The notes below the pieces were generated by a model. It was not told where the DNA came from. It was given only the letters and a program-made list of their open reading frames with translations, and searched no databases. From Chloranthus sessilifolius (Eukaryota; Streptophyta; Magnoliopsida; Chloranthales; Chloranthaceae): 64,000 nt of DNA. This document shows, one piece after another, positions 12,024 to 22,888 of the stretch. Each line of letters begins with the position of its first letter. Within the stretch, counting starts at the first letter, position 1. The stretch lies in NCBI GenBank assembly GCA_021018995.1, contig CM037598.1, forward strand, positions 64,870,671 to 64,934,670, read 5' to 3'. The translations under genes were made by a program, and so were the position numbers.

Positions 12024-12175
12024 CCGTCATTTAAGCGCTTTAGCAGATTGGCGGGCCTACTTGAGCATTGTCTTTACTTTCATTTATTTTCTGTCATTTA
12101 CATGCCTTAGCCGATTGGCGGGCTTACTTGTGCATTTTACACGCCTTAGCCATTTGGCGGGCCTACGTAAGCTTT
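12024..12175 (+). repeat. Tandem repeats in the Tat-A leader (GATTGGCGGGCCTAC units)
   Basis: Three units of about 45-70 bases share a core like CCGATTGGCGGGCCTACTTG, separated by T-rich DNA with CTGTCATTTA. The same kind of three-unit repeat occurs in the Tat-B leader at 43561-43740. Conservation between families suggests a leader RNA role such as packaging or translation control, which is inference. Confidence 0.8.
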
Positions 12176-12687
12176 TATTTTCTCGCACTCATATACCATA
12201 AGTAGACGTCGGCCCGTAGATGCGGCACAAGATCATCATAACCCATTTATGAACGATAAGCAAACTCTCCTTTTAAAATTGAATTTAAAATTAAACCTTA
12301 AAAGTGAATTAAGGGACTTAAATCATTTTTACGGGGGTAGATTTTAAAGGGTTGAGAATTTAGGCAGTGATACAAACGTCCCGATTGTTAGTACGACGGC
12401 AGCCCCTAGTGGTGATGATTCGAAAAAGTACCACCCCATCCAGTATTTGAGAAGGCGCTTGCGCCGGAGGTATATAGGGTGGGTGATTGATCCAGTTACG
12501 AAGCTTAAAACCCTTGGGGAGTTCATTTAGTTACCCTGAATCAACCTTGTATCCCTAAGTTCGGAAAGGAGGGACCTGTTACAACACCAAAATCAGTCTT
12601 CGAAAGCATTGCTTCCCGAAAACCAAAAAGTCTGACCAATTTCGGGCTTGCTGTTCTGCTATCAAAATTTATTATATACGGTGTTTA

Positions 12688-12858
12688 GCCTGGCATGTAT
12701 AATATACACGCTAAGCTAAACAATCCCAGAATTGCTCTGGCGTGTATACTATACATGCTAAGTAAAAAATTATCAGGTTTTGCCTAGTGTGTGTAATATA
12801 CACGCTAAGCCAAAACCTCTAGATTTTGGCCTAGTGTATATACTACACACGCTACGCC
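12688..12858. repeat. Four-copy palindrome array upstream of Tat-A gag
   Basis: Four variants of the LTR palindrome (for example ATAATATACACGCTAAGC and GTATACTATACATGCTAAG) are spaced about 45-50 bases apart. The array ends about 370 bases before the conserved gag ATG at 13226. The rest of the leader (11890-13126) holds no gene. Confidence 0.87.
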
Positions 12859-13126
12859 CTTGCCGGTCAAAAGAGGTCACCCTCTTATTGACTCTTTTCG
12901 AGGGATCGGGTTGTCGCTTGGATTCCTGTGCCTTCACATAGATCAAGGGTTTTCTCGTTTGATTCTTTCGAAGTGTGTCGAGGTCCTGCTGTGAGAAATA
13001 TTTGGGGTGTGAACGCTGCCGAAAATGAGAATTCCAAGGTCTTGGAACCCATAAAAAAGGTTCATTTACTTTTTCAAAAATAATCATCAAAAGCCCAAAA
13101 CAAAACATACAGCTTGTGATGCCGAC

Positions 13127-16100
13127 ATGACGGCATCCCCTTATCCTCCATCATCCCGAAGAGGGAGGAGAAGAAAATTTTACGGACCCCATCCGAGGCA
13201 TCTGTACCCAACCCGCCGCCAAGCCATGTCGTGGGTGGTTGATCCGGCTTATGCCGATCCTGATTCATCCCCGTCACACTCTCCAACCCATTCTCATTCG
13301 GAGGAAATATTCACCTCCATTCCGCTCACCCAACCACCATTTACTGTCATCAGGCCCTTCAGTACACCCATATTTCCTTTCGCACCCACCCAAAATTTGC
13401 CCATTTTTCCATCCACCCAAAGTCCGTCCACGACCACCTCATATACACCCCATTTTCCCTCAAATCTCAACAATTCAAAATTTCCCCCCTCCACCATCAC
13501 TCAAACTCCACCCCATTTTTCTGCCACCACCACCCAGAATTTATCCCATTCCCCGTCCACATCTAATTTCCCCATATTTCCCCCCAATTCTGCAACCCAT
13601 TCCCCCTCATTTACCCAGACAATGTCCAATTTGTCCCAACTCTCTCAAAATATTCCCAATTATCCCTCATTTACCAAAAATCCACCCCATGTCCCCCCAT
13701 CTACCCAGGTCATGACCAATTTTTCTCACCCATGCACCATGCCCAACTTTCCTTTCCCATCTACCCAGGTCATACCCAATTTTCCCCACATCCTCTCCCC
13801 ATCGGATGCACCCTTTACACCCACCCCCTCACCCAATCCAATGACCATGATGGATGAGATGGTCAGGGCCTATACTAACTGGAAGGCTTCTCAAAACAGC
13901 CCCCCCATACAACCCACACACCTCCAAACTCATCCCATACCCTCCAAAGTCTTCATACTTCCTTTCCCAAGACTCCGATCAACCCCCCATCATTCATACC
14001 ATCCAAGGCCCCCATCAACCATGGGGACATTGGAGTGGGCCTCAAGGCCCCATACCCCAAACCCACCAAGGTCCAATGGCCCAAGCCCACCAAGGCCCAA
14101 TGGCCCAAACCACCAAGGCCTAATAACCCAAGCCCACCAAGGCCCGATGGCCCAATCCCATCAAAGCCTAATAGCCCAAATCCAAGCCCACCAGGGCCAC
14201 GTCCCCCAAGCCTCTCAAGGCCCACACCCGAAGCCCCATTCTCCCATCCTCCCTCATTCCCCCAATACCCCACATACACCCAACATGCCCCCATTCCACC
14301 CCAGATGATGCACCCACATTAGTCTCCCAACATAGCATGGGCCTCACTCATCCACAACCCTCATACCCAGTTCAATACAGGAACCCATCCCATGCCATCA
14401 ACCACCCTCAGTCCACCCATCAGCATACCTCTCAAGCTCCTCCCCAAGGATTCCCCCATATATAGTGGCCCCACCAAGTACCCATCCCACCAACACAGGA
14501 TAATCTCACCCTTCTTCCACCATACATAGACCCACAGTATGAGGAAGACGAGATCATGAACAACGAGGCATATGCAGGGGCATTCACCAGCTTCAACCCC
14601 CCACCACCCATAGTCACTAATCCACTGGTAGCCCAGAGTGAATGGAGGCCGCCTACTGAGAAGACGGCTTTATCGTCCAAAGAATCAAAGATCTTGAAAG
14701 AACAAATGGATAAGATTCAAAAGAAGCTGATGAAGATGGGTAGCTGAAATCCATACCACGAACTTTTTTGACCTATGCCTATTTTCAGAAGTCCCATTAC
14801 CCCTAAAATTCAAAGTACCAATCTTCGATAAATACAACGGCACGGGTAATCCCATTGCACACCTCAAAACCTACTATGGGGACATGTGCTAATACGGAGG
14901 GGATGAGCGCTTGCTCATAAAGGTATTTCAAAAGAGCCTCACGGGTCCTGCTTTGAGGTGGTTCACTTCTTTGAAACCTTCCATGATCAAAATGTGGAAG
15001 GATCTGACCCACATGTTCCAAAAGCAATATGTCTATAATATAGACATTGAACCCCGCAAGTCAGATTTAGCTCGCTTAAAACATAAACTCGATGAGACGT
15101 TTAGCAACTACCTTTGGTGGTGGAGAGCATTGGAAGCTTAGGTCAGAAATAGAATACCCGATGATGAGTAGATTGAGATGATCTCAAAAAGCACCCTGTC
15201 GATCATTTCAGACTTCTTAGTGTACTAACAACAGTCTAGTTTTGCTGATTTGGTAAGAAATGCCAACCATTACGAGGACATGATCAGAGAAGGGAGTTTG
15301 AGCAAGAATGTGTCTGGTGGGGCCAGTGGGGTTTAAAGGTTCACTGAATAGAGGAATGATAGAAGAATTGGGGTAGATGTACAGACCGTCGTAAATATGC
15401 AACCTAATACTAGCATAACCCCATTCTAATTTAAGGCAGCACAACCAGCTCCAGTAAAAAGTCAGTCGATGCAAAGAATCAGAAATGGGCAAGCGGCATA
15501 GATGACCTCAGAACAGAGAAGGGTTCGCATCGATCTGGTCTTCACCCCTTTAGGACAGTATTTGAACATCTTGTTACCCTTGTTAATCGAGAAAGGTTTA
15601 GTCACTACACTCCAGCCACGACCTCCGTCGAATCCTATTCCGAGGAATTACGACCCCAATACCCATTGTAATTTCCATCAAGGACCAGACCATCCAACAG
15701 ATGGTTGCATCCCTTTAAAGCATGCGATATAAGACTTAATAGAGGCCGACAAGATCATTCCCTCAGCACTTCCCCAGGCTAACCAGCATGCCAACATACA
15801 TCAAGTACCGTTACCACATCCACCTGGTGGAGCTGGCCCATGGCCGACTGTCAGCATGATAGAGGAGGACTAGGAGTTTGATCCATCAGATTACATCCAC
15901 ACTTAGGAAGATTTTATAACACGAAGGCAAATAGATCAAGAGGATAGAAGCATCAGAGTGATTGAGCCCCTGAATCTGGCAGATTACTTTCCTAATCCCT
16001 CACCACCAACAAAACCCCTAGATTTAAGGGTGTATTTTCCATCACCAGCTCCCATCAACTATGTCCAAATCAATTCCTATCAACCATACACAACAGCTCC

Positions 16101-16560
16101 CTCTAATTACCCCAGGGCCGATTTTGCCCCCATCCCTTACCAACACCAGTTAATTACCGATGGCCTCCCCCAATCACACCACCCCTGATACAACCACTCA
16201 CAATCCCCACTAACTCCACGTGGTCCATTTTTTCCACTCCCCTGACCTACCCAATAGAGGTTAACCAAGTATTATCCACTCATCTCAATCCACCAACCAA
16301 AATACCTTGGGGACCTGCAGTCACTCCATTCCAAATCTCGAGGCTAACCTACAATCCCCATCAAGTTCCCCTCAGTTACGAACAGACAGTCGTCAATACT
16401 GGTAGCAATAGAGGGGTCAATAGATTTTATCACCCAATCAAGAAAAATCTCAAGGCAATCAGAAGTACCGGCACCGGCCTGCCTAGAAGAGAAGAAGGAA
16501 CCTACTGCGTTAAACTTGTTCGAGAAAATGAGTCGAGAGCACATATTAGAAACTCAACAG
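13127..16560 (+). pseudogene. gag: Tat-A gag with proline-rich N-terminal region
   Basis: An open stretch from 13127 to 14308 encodes about 393 residues rich in proline, serine, threonine, histidine and asparagine. The family's conserved start is probably the ATG at 13226 (MSWVVDPAYADPDSS), because Tat-B begins with the near-identical MSWIVDPAYTDPDSS. The capsid core follows at about 14740-15140 with IFDKYNGTGNPIAHLK-like and FQKSLTGPALRWFTSL peptides. At about 15660-15710 CNFHQGPDHPTDGC forms a C-x2-H-x4-H-x4-C knuckle, a variant seen in plant Ty3/gypsy Gag. The rest to 16.56 kb is proline- and asparagine-rich linker. The gene is broken several times. It lies downstream of the leader palindrome array. 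Confidence 0.82.
14030..14230 (+). repeat. In-frame minisatellite in Tat-A gag (GPMAQ-H-Q type units)
   Basis: Units of about 20-30 bases such as CCCACCAAGGCCCAATGGCC repeat about seven times and encode peptides like AHQGPMAQ. Similar arrays occur in Tat-B (45660-45950) and in the fragment at 51970-52260. Confidence 0.85.
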
Positions 16561-16593
16561 AAGAGAATGTCGGCCCATATCATAGTATGAGTT

Positions 16594-17450
16594 ATGTTAA
16601 TGACCTCCCCTCTCCATTTTCAAGCTTTGATGGGGGCATTAAAAAATGCACATGTATCTATCCAAGTAAGCCCTAATGAAGTGGGACAGATAATTGAGCA
16701 GGTGCTGGCTCCTAATGCCATCTCTTTTTTTGATGTCGACGTGTCAGAAGAAGGAAATAATCATTCCAAACCCCTCAACATCATTGTAGAAGCCAGAACT
16801 TTGGTGATCCCATTGGTATTAATAGACAATGGATCAGCTTTGAATGTATTCCCTCTCAGAACTGCAACCAAGATATTGGTGGATCCCTCTACTTTCAGGC
16901 TAGCAAGAACAAGCGTCAGAGGATTTAATAACACAAGAAGAGAAATAATTGGAGAAGTCGATCTTGAGCTCATGATTGGGCTAATGACCTTTTCCATACC
17001 ATTTCAGGTAGTGAACATCAAATCCACATTCAATCTGCTTTTAGGGCACCCATGGTTAACGAGGTCGGGGCAATACCTTCAACTCTGCACCAAGCTTAAG
17101 TTTATATCTGAACAAAAGATCGTCACCATTATGGGTGAGGGACAGGATGAGAGAGAGAAAGCTACCCATAGCATTGAGAAATCCAAAGTATTGGATGTGC
17201 CGCACACGATCGAAGACAAAGACCTCCATAGCTTTGATTATGATGTATCGACTGTAATCCCTGAGCCCCTCGAAAGGATTACTATAAAGACCAATGGAGG
17301 AATGGTCGCAGCCGTAGCCATGCTCCAGAAATGGGGCTATCAAAAAAGAAACTAGGACCCCGATTGCAAGGCAGAAAGGACCCAATTAGAGCCAGAGGCA
17401 GAAAACATGTTAGATTCGGCTTAGGCTATAGGCCTATCGAAGAGGAAATT
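16594..17450 (+). pseudogene. pol: Tat-A protease with G-patch-like tail
   Basis: The open stretch 16594-17355 encodes the aspartic protease that would release Gag and Pol products. The active-site segment LVLIDNGSALNVFPL lies at about residues 78-92, and the flap and C-terminal part follow (FRLARTSVRGFNNTRREI, then INSTFNLLLGHPWL-like). The tail MLQKWGYQK resembles the G-patch found after protease in Tat elements. The N-terminal part, with HFQALMGALKNAHVSIQVSP, is shared with both other Tat copies at 48.4 and 54.9 kb, so it is a conserved domain of this family. The product stays in the Gag-Pol frame in live relatives. This copy is well kept relative to the neighbouring gag. Confidence 0.82.
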
Positions 17451-17770
17451 TGAGAGGCCAAGGAAAACGCTCAAACAATTACTGCTGCAAAAGCTCAGGG
17501 AATAGACTTGGAAGACGAACCCCGTCTGCGGCCTCACATCCGGAGTACATTCATGTGCGCTGGAATTACAAAAATTGATCAAAATGGGGCAACACTGCTA
17601 ACCCCACACAAGCTAGCAGCCCCGATCCACCCAATTAATCCCCAAATCATCCCTCCCAATTTTGAAATAGACCTAGCCTCCCTGTCTGTTGGTACGCACT
17701 TTTTCTGGGTTCCTTTCGGTCCCTCAAAAGAGTGGGCTAATTCGGTCCAAGTAGACTCTGACAAAGGCGG
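17451..17770 (+). pseudogene. pol: Tat-A protease-RT linker, left part
   Basis: Reads RLRPHIRSTFMCAGITKIDQNG and then a proline-rich stretch ending near VDSDKGG. It lies between protease and RT in the Tat order. It is cut by the reversed solo LTR at 17771. Confidence 0.6.
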
Positions 17771-18359
17771 TGTTTTTAGAGGTAATTAAATATTGAAAAA
17801 GGGATGATAAATCTCAAAGAGATGTTTAACAGATGAAACGCAACACGCCACGATCACGCCCGGTGGAGATATGGGTTGTTCTCTTTACTGAATCATCAAC
17901 CGACCGATGTCAGCAACACTGGATCACCTGTAAGTTTAGTTAAGCTAGATATCCTAATTCTATTCAAACTACTTTTCTCCTTTCCTACTCTTGCTATAGT
18001 TATCAGGGGTTTGATTAATTTTAATCCTATCAGAAGTCTGATTAATTTAAATATTTAATAATCTAATTAATTAAGTCTCTTAATCCTACTAGGAATACAA
18101 ATACAGAAACTAATTAAGAATGTACTACTTCTATTAAAACTCTAATTAATTAAAAATATACTAATTCTACTAAAATTCTAATTAAAATAAATCTACTAAT
18201 AAAAAAGGGGTTTTGGCCAGCTATGCTAAGGAGGATCGGCCCCGTTTTCAGGTACCCTCCGTAAGCTCCCTTGGGCAAATCGGGTGGCTAGGGATTATTT
18301 TAGTAATAATATGGATTGAAAAATAAATTTTGATTTATAAATTATGGATTTACGGATCG

Positions 18360-18730
18360 AAAATTGATTTAAGAATTAGAACTAAAATTAAAAATTCTAA
18401 GACTGAATTTAAGACTAAAATTAAGGACTGATTCTAGAAACTAGGAACTAGAATCATAAAAACTAGAAGTTTAGATCAAAATCTAGGTTCTAAGATCTAG
18501 AATTTAAGAACTAGAGGGGCTAGAACTTAAATCTAGAATTAAAAAAAAAGAACTGGTTCTAGAACCAGGGGAAAGAAAAATAGATAAGAATTACGGATTT
18601 AAAATCTAAGATCTAGAATTAAAAGCTTAAGAGCCTAAGGTCTAGAGCTAATGATCTAGAACTAAGGACTAGAACTAAGGGCTAGAATGAAGAACTAGAA
18701 CTAGAAGCATTAAAAACTAGAAGGAAAGTA
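18360..18730. repeat. CTAGAA-rich low-complexity array in Tat-C LTR
   Basis: About 370 bases are dominated by degenerate CTAGAA/ACTAGAAC units of roughly 8-12 bases. It lies just downstream of the TATA box in the LTR orientation, in the expected R/U5 region. Confidence 0.8.
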
Positions 18731-18865
18731 TACTTGAGGCTAGAGCCATAGAGAGAAATCTCAAATCCTTAAGCTTGGAGGCCGAAACTCGAGAGAAGTC
18801 TGTGTGATAATTAATTGATGTGTTGAGTCGAATGGACGTGTTTTTGGGTCGAGGTGGTGGGTCCT

Positions 18866-18875
18866 ATTATTTATA
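18866..18875 (-). promoter_or_regulatory. TATA box of Tat-C solo LTR
   Basis: On the minus strand the bases read TATAAATAAT, about 800 bases from the LTR start, comparable with Tat-A and Tat-B. Confidence 0.55.
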
Positions 18876-18884
18876 GGTATTTGG

Positions 18885-19460
18885 CCAATTGCGCGCCTTG
18901 TGGGGTGCACAGAATTGGTCGGTGAAATTCAATTATGCGCTCTGTTTGGTGCGTTTAATCGAATTGTGCACTTGAAACCAAACGCTCAATCACTTAGAGT
19001 TGGTGATTGACTCAGTGAGTGATCGACTGACTGGTTCAGCTGGGTAGCCTAGTCCTAGTCTAATTAGACTAATTGCGCGTCCTAAGTAGTGCGCACAATC
19101 AATTATGCTCTGGATTAACAATGCATAATAGAAAATTTTCAGGCGGTCTAGGGAATTAGAGATCGGGTTGGCTTAGGAACCAATTATGCGCTAGTGCTGA
19201 GGTGCATAATCCGATTTCATGCTTTATGTAAAGCATATAATCGTGTCTCAGGCTGTTTCTAGAAGGGTGCAAGGCTAGTCCAAAAGGGACTGATTGCACG
19301 CTGGTGGTGAAGCATGCAATATGATTACGCGCGCTTGGTAGAGCGCATAATCAGGGTCTAGTGGTCCTTAGGAAGTGAAATCCTGGTCCAAGGGGGACCA
19401 ATTGTGCGCCAGCCATGGGGCCTACAATCGAGTTATGCGCGCTATGCAGGGCGCACAATT
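18885..19460. repeat. Dyad array in Tat-C LTR (ATTATGCGC and GCGCATAAT)
   Basis: About six to eight dyads pair an AATTATGCGC- or AATTGCGCGC-type arm with a GCGCATAATC- or GCGCACAAT-type arm across about 10-14 bases. Clear examples lie near 18929, 19187, 19289, 19339 and 19430. Position relative to TATA matches the palindrome arrays of the other Tat families, but the sequence is unrelated. Confidence 0.8.
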
Positions 19461-19672
19461 CAAGACTTACCTGGGTTTGAGCCTGGTCCGTGCCACAGAG
19501 CTATTATTTAAGCCTGGGTCCCGACCATGTACTATTGTTTTAGTGCATGGTCCTCGTATAGGGTTTTAAAGTCCTCAGAGAAGGTTAATCTTTTTTCAGA
19601 GATTATGGGCAAGGTCAAAGGTTGACTGAATAGATTTGTATATTCTGAGAGGGCAAAATGGGAGTGTCTGCA

Positions 19673-19957
19673 CTGTCCGTTTTAAAGAGGAATTTTTTAT
19701 GCCTACACAATCTCCCCCTATGGTAAACCATCACAGGACCCTTTTGACGTTTGAGGATAGAGTCCCAGACGAACCCAAGATCCACATGATGGAGGCTGAC
19801 TCCCAAGAGTCATATCAATCAGCCCCCTCCATCCGTGCAGGTAAAAGGGTAGCACCCCAGGTAAGGAATTGGGTGTCTGTGCCCCTAACTCTGGAAGCTT
19901 TGAGTGGCTTGAGATTCGGTACGCACTTTAAAAAAAAAACAACCTGTAAAAAGTGGA
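19673..19957 (+). pseudogene. pol: Tat-A protease-RT linker, right part
   Basis: Continues the interrupted coding region beyond the solo LTR, with PDEPKIHMMEADSQESYQSAPSIR-like content and an RNWVSVPL segment. No catalytic domain lies in this part. Confidence 0.55.
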
Positions 19958-21320
19958 ATGAGCCCTTGGCAAGTAGTACCAGGTGTAAATAGAGACCCTC
20001 CTTGCCAAGGGCCCATTTTTGAAGAAAAAGAAAAATCTAAAAAAATAAAAGAAATACCAAATAATCTAAAGAATTTGTCTTTCAAAATTCCTAAGAAAAT
20101 CAAAGAAAAAGGTTCCTTAGAAAAGCCCATCCCACGTGAAATCAACCCCTTTCCTGTAGAAATACAGGATGAGGTAGGAGTTATGAGTCTTGATGAGGAA
20201 ATCCCTTCTGAGGAGCTTCCCAATGAGCTCCTTGAACGGTACGCCGATTTTGAGCATGGCCCTACCCCGATCGTTGAAGAAACTGAGGACATCAATCTAG
20301 GGACCAAGGAGACTCCTAGAATCACCAAGATCGAAACATTGTTATCTCCCAAGAAAAGAAAAAGCATGATTGATTTCCTTCGGTCATATCAAGACATCTT
20401 CGCATGGTCATATGAAGACATGCCTGGTTTGGATACAGATTTTATCGAGCATGAGCTGCCGCTATATCCAGATGTTAGGTTGGTCAAGCAGAAGTTAAGA
20501 CGTCTCCGACCAGAGTGGATGCTAAAGGTAAAAGATGAAGTCATCAAATAGTACGATGCAAGATTTCTCATGGTCTCAAAGTACCCGCAGTGGCTAGCCA
20601 ACGTCGTCCCAGATCCAAAGAAGGATGGAAAGGTTCGCATGTGTATCGACTTCCTAAATCTGAACAAAGCAAGCCCAAAAGATGAGTTCCTGTTGCCACT
20701 CATCAACATTTGGTCGATACCACTACTGAGCATGAGATGCTCTCGTTCATGGACGGATTCTCTGAATACAATCAGATCAGGATTGCAGAGGCAGACTGAG
20801 AGGAGACAACATTCATTACCCCCTAGAGAACTTTCTGCTATCGAGTCATGCCTTTCAGACTAAAGAATGCCGACGCAACATATCAGAGATCGATGACTGC
20901 ACTCTTCCATGACATGACTGCACTCTTCCTGCCAGTCGAGGTTGAAGTATCGTCACTCTGCATCCTCATCGAATCATGCCTACCAGAGGTCGAAAGAGAG
21001 AGAGGTCCCACTTTGAGCAGCTGAACCTGCTGGACGATAAAAGGCTCCTAGCCTTGTGTCATACCCAAGTTTATCAAGGGCAAATCGCATGTGCTTACAA
21101 TAAATGTGTTCGCGGTCGAGATTTGAAGGTGGGAGACACCGTACTCAAGAAAATCTTTCCATCTCTCCACGCTGATCCGAGAGGAAAATTCAAGCCTAAC
21201 TAAGAAGGACCCTTCGTCATCCGAGAATTGCTCCCAGGGTACGCACTCCGCCTTGCCACCATGGATGGAGTTCACTTTCTAGAGCCCATCAACACTGGAT
21301 ACATCCGACGTTTCTATTCC
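19958..21320 (+). pseudogene. pol: Tat-A RT remnant and integrase tail
   Basis: At 19958-20551 a 197-residue stretch leads into RT: KSMIDFLRSYQDIFAWSYEDMPGL and then LVKQKLRRLRPEWMLKVKDEV, a Tat hallmark. RT peptides continue (VVPDPKKDGKVRMCIDFLNLNKASPKDE) to about 20.9 kb. From about 20.94 kb the sequence instead matches the end of Tat integrase: FEQLNLLDDKRLLALCH, RGRDLKVGDTVLKK, and DPRGKFKPN followed by an EGPFVIRELLPG block. RNase H and the integrase core are not represented, so the copy is internally shortened. It is broken several times. Normally RT would copy the element's RNA and integrase would insert it into host DNA. Confidence 0.82.
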
Positions 21321-21950
21321 TAAGTCTCTCGTGGCAAGGTAAGTATTGATAAGATGGATACGTGATTGATCCATAAAAGGGGCCATCATTTGAAAGCCAA
21401 GTAGCCAAAAGAAAAATCCCTGAATACTTATACCCTTGCCACACCCGTTGAGCCATTGGCCTTTCTTTCGTTAAACCCCTCCCCAGAAAAGAAGACAAAA
21501 AAAGTGTATATACTAAACAAAAAAAAGGAGAAAAAGGGTTACCATCAAATCCAAAAAAAAAATCAGAAAAGAAAATTCCCAAAAAGAGGATGTCGGAAAA
21601 AAAATACAAAAATAACAAAAAATTGAAAATAAGATGTGGGGCATGTACAGTCAAAATTCCCCAAGGAAAAAGTATATTACGGCAACTGGAACCCTATCGA
21701 GGAAACTCTCTTAACCCAAGAATACCTTCAAAATTTCTAACCTATCCCATGGCCAAGATATATCCTGAGAAAAGCCCTCTTTAAGGTTTACGAGTAGTCA
21801 CACTATCCATTGATTCAGCACGAGCTAGGATGAGAGACGACAAAGAACTCCATCCAGCCGACTATGATGGAATCGACGTCCATGTCATGGCCTCTGAGAA
21901 ATAAGGAAGAAAAGAAAAAGAAAAAAATACAAGCTCAAAGCAAAAAGGAC
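21321..21950 (+). other. Gene-free 3' region of Tat-A
   Basis: This A-rich sequence follows the integrase end. Its only open stretches are short and compositionally biased, and I see no gene in it. Confidence 0.6.
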
Positions 21951-22145
21951 GTGGTGAAAACCCGAAAGGGCGCCATAGGTAAAAATAACGAGTTTTGTGC
22001 GGACTAGGTGAAAACCTGAAAAGGCGCCTGGGGTAAAACTGCTACCCACAGACGTAGTGAAAACCTGAAAGGGTGCTACGGGTAAAAAAGAGGGTGATAA
22101 CGGGCACGGTAGAAACCTGTCTTGGGTACTATGAGTAAAAAGGTT
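21951..22145 (+). repeat. GTGAAAACCC-type tandem repeats in Tat-A 3' region
   Basis: Four units of about 45-55 bases carry GTGAAAACCYGAAAGGGCGCC-like cores followed by GGGTAAAA. Such repeats after integrase are familiar from Tat-type elements. Each unit has the potential for a small stem (GGTG/CACC-like pairs are weak). Role unknown. Confidence 0.75.
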
Positions 22146-22448
22146 GTGAAGAAGAAAAAAAGAGAAAGTCATCAGTTACTTCCTTAGTTACAATTTTGAT
22201 TTATCTGGTCACCAACTTGGCCGCTCATGTTTGCTCAAATCAGGTCTTGATCAAGTATACCTTTTAGACTGCACCGTCAAATGTATGACCCAGGGTAAGG
22301 ATAAAAGGTCGATTTAATCTAAGGGATGGGCATTCTGACCTTGGTAAAAATTGCTGACCCTCACTTAGGGTCGACCGCATAAACGGGTTCGGCTATGCTC
22401 AGAATGGGACTCACCGTTGGGACATCAACAAATAAAGGATGACCAGAA

Positions 22449-22780
22449 GGACCACATTTGCAAAAGATAATAAATTTCCCTTTCCCATTTTTCAGGCCGA
22501 CACTGGAAGCACCCCACTTCGGGATGATTGGTTTGATGACCGGAAATACCACATTTACAAAAGATAATAAATTTTTCTTTCCCATTTTCAAGCCGACACT
22601 GTGCACACCCCACTCTAGGATGATTGATTCAAGAACTGAAAAGGGATGATCGGTAAAATGCCCAGCTTCCCCCTTTTACAAAAACAAAGCAGGATAGAAT
22701 TTATGTAAGATAATAGATTTTCCTTTTCCATTTACATGTTTATACTATGCTCACACCACTTCTCAAAAATAATCTGTGTG
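22449..22780 (+). repeat. About 98-base tandem repeats in Tat-A 3' region
   Basis: Two close units (22449-22546 and 22547-22646) and a third, more diverged unit near 22697-22770 share CAAAAGATAATAAATTT and CACCCCAC-GGATGATTG type blocks. Confidence 0.75.
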
Positions 22781-22831
22781 ATGCATCCCCTTTTTACAGA
22801 ATTGAAAAAAGTAAAACAGCAAAAATATAAA

Positions 22832-22838
22832 GAAAAAA

Positions 22839-22872
<34 letters not shown>

Positions 22873-22876
22873 TATC
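22832..22876. repeat. A-run and (TA)n microsatellite
   Basis: A run of about 25 A followed by about 19 bases of TA. Confidence 0.95.
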
Positions 22877-22888
22877 CAAAAAATATAC

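Larger units (their letters stand above)
17771..19672 (-). mobile_element. Solo LTR of a third Tat family (Tat-C), reversed
   Basis: Read on the minus strand, the right end starts TGCAGACACTCCCATTTTGCCC, close to the Tat-A LTR start TGTAGACACCCAAATTTAGCCC. The left end on the plus strand is TGTTTTTAGAGG, giving a terminal CA in the minus direction. Inside, a TATA box lies after the dyad array, the same order as in Tat-A and Tat-B. No internal Tat sequence is attached, so it looks like a solo LTR left by recombination. I do not see a clear five-base target duplication at the ends. Confidence 0.75.

Noticed and set aside
13953-14294. Glycine-rich minus-strand protein
   Set aside because: This is the mirror of the proline-rich gag minisatellite. 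Similar mirrors occur at 45622-45837 and 51760-52272.
13127-14308. Host extensin or proline-rich wall protein gene (393 residues)
   Set aside because: There is no signal peptide. It is followed by Tat capsid and protease, starts with a sequence shared by Tat-B gag, and lies after an LTR, primer site and leader. It is gag.
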